Assembly: GCA_022777455.1 (NCBI GenBank)
Contig: JALFGI010000151.1
Location: 1 to 12,851, forward strand
Source of the DNA: Clostridiales bacterium
GTDB lineage: Bacteria > Bacillota_A > Clostridia > Oscillospirales > Oscillospiraceae
Reading direction: 5' to 3'
Length of the DNA stretch: 12,851 nucleotides
The first letter of the stretch is position 1; every line of letters begins with the position of its first letter. Positions 11,581 through 12,851 of this stretch are shown in pieces. The translations under genes and the position numbers were made by a program. The notes under the pieces were generated by a model. The model searched no databases, was not told where the DNA came from, and saw only the letters and a program-made list of their open reading frames with translations.

Positions 11581-12393
11581 CTACTCTTCCTTCTTTGGCT
11601 GTTCCACCTGGGGGATGAAACGGTGGGCTACCTTGCCCTTGCCCTTTTCCTTCACATAGAAGAAGCCGATGACGGAGAACACCACCGCGCCAATGAAGTT
11701 CACGAACAAGTCCTTCATGGTATCGATGATGCCAATGTCCAGATAGCCCCCCAGGCCCAGGGCCTCTTGGGTGCCGTCGGAGTGAACCACAATGGTATCG
11801 GCAATATCCCGGATGTGGATCACGGTATTGGTGAGGGTGGGGTCCAGGTTCACGGAGTGAATGGCATTCACGATGGTATCCTTTTGCATATCCATGCCCA
11901 GGAAGTAATCCGCGCTGAACTCAAAAAACTCCCACAGCACGCCCACGGTCATGGAGAAGCAGAAGGACACAATGGCCAGATACAGCGGCGACAGCTGGAA
12001 GGAAAACCGGTCGTTCCGGTTCATCATATCCACCAGCGCAAAGCCAATGGCAGCGCAGAGGAAGCCATTGATGGTATGGAGCATGGTATCCCAGTGGGGT
12101 ACCCGGACATAGAAGCTGTTCAGTTCCCCCAGAATTTCCGCCGCGAAAATGAACAGCAGAATGATAATCTCCAGGGTGCTTGGCAGCACGATTTTCAGCC
12201 TTTTGGAAATGACGCTGGGCAGCACCAGCAGCACCAGGGACAGGGCGCACAGGAACACGCTCTGATATTCCTGCCGGAACACCGACCGCACCAGGGTGAG
12301 GATGACCAGTGCCCGGAGCACCAGGTAAACCGTAAGGGTCTCCTTGTTTTTGTAATAGGGGTTACTTTTCTTTTCTTTTTTCTTCCGTCCCAT
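11581..12393 (-). CDS. Multi-pass membrane protein, DUF2238/YjdF-like, function unknown
   Basis: A 270-residue integral membrane protein. It begins with a lysine-rich cytoplasmic tail (MGRKKKEKKS) and ends with a charged tail (QVEQPKKEE). Between them are about six to seven hydrophobic helices. Conserved-looking motifs are HWDTMLHTINGF (100-111), GVLWEFFEFSADYFLG (151-166) and LDIGIIDTMKDLFVNFIGA (218-236), a layout of acidic and aromatic residues I associate with the DUF2238/YjdF group; the match is from memory. ATG 12393 has AGGAGG 7 nt upstream; the frame is open only a few codons further. Single gene with its own promoter (12435-12462) and a shared terminator. No function can be assigned from context. 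Confidence 0.8.
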   Translation of the reverse strand: MGRKKKEKKSNPYYKNKETLTVYLVLRALVILTLVRSVFRQEYQSVFLCALSLVLLVLPSVISKRLKIVLPSTLEIIILLFIFAAEILGELNSFYVRVPHWDTMLHTINGFLCAAIGFALVDMMNRNDRFSFQLSPLYLAIVSFCFSMTVGVLWEFFEFSADYFLGMDMQKDTIVNAIHSVNLDPTLTNTVIHIRDIADTIVVHSDGTQEALGLGGYLDIGIIDTMKDLFVNFIGAVVFSVIGFFYVKEKGKGKVAHRFIPQVEQPKKEE

Positions 12394-12434
12394 TCGGATA
12401 CCTCCTGACCACATGTTTTTAACGGATATTTTAC

Positions 12435-12462
12435 ATTATACCACTCTTTGTTTAAGGGTCAA
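12435..12462 (-). promoter_or_regulatory. Sigma-A promoter of the membrane-protein gene
   Basis: On the minus strand TTGACC (plus 12457-12462), a 16-nt spacer, then a perfect TATAAT (plus 12435-12440). Predicted start near 12428, about 35 nt before the start codon at 12393. Confidence 0.82.
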
Positions 12463-12466
12463 GTTT

Positions 12467-12491
12467 TTTCGCAGAGATCCTCTTTGCGAAA
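12467..12491. promoter_or_regulatory. Palindrome immediately upstream of the membrane-protein promoter
   Basis: TTTCGC-AGAG (12467-12476) and CTCT-TT-GCGAAA (12480-12491) form a 10-bp dyad with a 2-nt bulge and 3-nt loop, starting 5 bp above the -35 box. No T-tract lies on the useful side for termination. Its position suits an operator, but no regulator is evident. Confidence 0.4.
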
Positions 12492-12500
12492 CAAACACAT

Positions 12501-12695
12501 AAATTGTAATTTGCGGGCAGATACGGCAGCGCCCCTTGGCTCTCCCTTTGGGAGAGCTGTCAGCCGAACAGGCTGACTGAGAGGGTACCGCAGTTAGATA
12601 ATAGCAGCCGAAATCACGCCATGCTGGCCCTCTCAGTCTGCCCCATAGGGGGAGCCAAGGGATGCAGTCGGTTCCGGTGCGCTAAATTACAATTT
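12501..12695. repeat. MITE-like element, copy 2
   Basis: A 195-bp element in the same orientation as copy 1 (7950-8145) and nearly the same length. Terminal repeats: AAATTGTAATTTGCG at the left and the exact inverse of AAATTGTAATTT at the right (12684-12695). The inner block 12529-12595 is almost identical to that in copy 1, with the same GCTCTCCC/GGGAGAGC hairpin (12539-12557), while the middle part 12596-12630 has diverged. No coding capacity. It fills the gap between the membrane-protein promoter and the 3' end of the next minus-strand gene. Confidence 0.8.
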
Positions 12696-12712
12696 TCCAT
12701 CCGGAAAAATCG

Positions 12713-12851
12713 TCATTTCTCCCCCATGCTGACACATACGTCCACCCAGCCAAGGCTGCCGGAAAGCTGCTCCAGCTCCTCACAGGTGAGCTTTACGGCG
12801 CTGTTGTCGCTGCCGCAGGCGGGGTACACATACTGGAATCGCTTCAGGGAT
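12713..12851 (-). CDS. C-terminal fragment of an unrecognised protein
   Basis: An open minus-strand frame runs from the right window edge to TGA at 12713-12715, giving 45 full codons ending LGWVDVCVSMGEK. The fragment contains LKRFQYVYPACGSDN and KLTCEELEQLSG, looks soluble and has three cysteines. Codon use (GCC, CTG, AAG, GGC rich) agrees with the other genes here, and no stop interrupts it, so it is likely the real end of a longer gene. The family cannot be named from so short a piece. The MITE-like copy 2 begins 17 bp after its stop. Confidence 0.55.
   Translation of the reverse strand, partial: SLKRFQYVYPACGSDNSAVKLTCEELEQLSGSLGWVDVCVSMGEK

Noticed and set aside
7950..12695. The two ~195-bp repeats as a CRISPR array or phage attachment sites
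   Set aside because: Only two copies, 4.5 kb apart, with terminal inverted repeats and no cas, integrase or phage genes between; they fit MITE-like elements better.
12693..12708. TTTTCC/GGAAAA hairpin as terminator of the partial minus-strand gene
   Set aside because: The 6-bp A-T rich stem is followed by TTGTAATTT rather than a real U-run, and it overlaps the end of MITE-like copy 2; too weak to call.

Overview
The window looks like a chromosomal segment of a GC-rich gut clostridium, most likely of the Oscillospirales (Faecalibacterium/Oscillibacter-like). This is inferred from the AGGAGG ribosome sites, sigma-A promoters with TTGACA and TACAAT/TATAAT boxes, the gene families, and small palindromic repeats between genes. 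No rRNA, tRNA, CRISPR array, integrase or transposase gene was seen.

Layout. (1) 1-3372, minus strand: a branched-chain amino acid (BCAA) ABC importer operon, livJ (binding protein) - livH - livM (running off the left edge). It starts from a near-consensus promoter (3344-3372). Between promoter and livJ is a 55-codon leader ORF whose second half is crowded with Leu/Val/Ile codons, followed by an intrinsic terminator and a competing antiterminator segment on the leader stop codon. This has the architecture of ribosome-mediated transcription attenuation. A second terminator-like hairpin and a nested hairpin lie between livJ and livH. (2) 3516-3670: a small inverted-repeat element. (3) 3723-7821, minus strand: nfo (endonuclease IV), an FHA-SEDS (FtsW/RodA-type) fusion, and a class B penicillin-binding protein whose start overlaps the SEDS stop by 4 bases, i.e. 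a peptidoglycan polymerase/transpeptidase pair. (4) 7950-8145: a MITE-like element, then 8179-9159 (+), a WYL-domain transcription regulator. (5) 9166-9654 (-): a small unrecognised lipoprotein, tail to tail with the regulator. (6) 9677-9756: an 80-nt long hairpin, then 9765-10049 (+), a DUF1294 membrane protein. (7) 10138-11491 (+): a strong promoter, a NiCo (czcD-type) riboswitch with an overlapping terminator, and a cation diffusion facilitator with a duplicated C-terminal domain. (8) 11532-11566: a two-way terminator, then 11581-12393 (-), a multi-pass membrane protein with its own promoter. (9) 12501-12695: a second copy of the MITE-like element, then the 3' end of an unrecognised minus-strand gene.

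Functionally the window holds nutrient uptake (liv), cell-wall synthesis (FHA-SEDS plus PBP), DNA repair (nfo) and metal efflux (CDF). Its most interesting content is RNA-level control: two cis-acting transcription attenuators of different mechanism (leader peptide and metal aptamer), plus intra-operon hairpins. The liv leader-peptide attenuator is the best candidate for something undescribed, because BCAA genes in Firmicutes are usually controlled by T-boxes and CodY.
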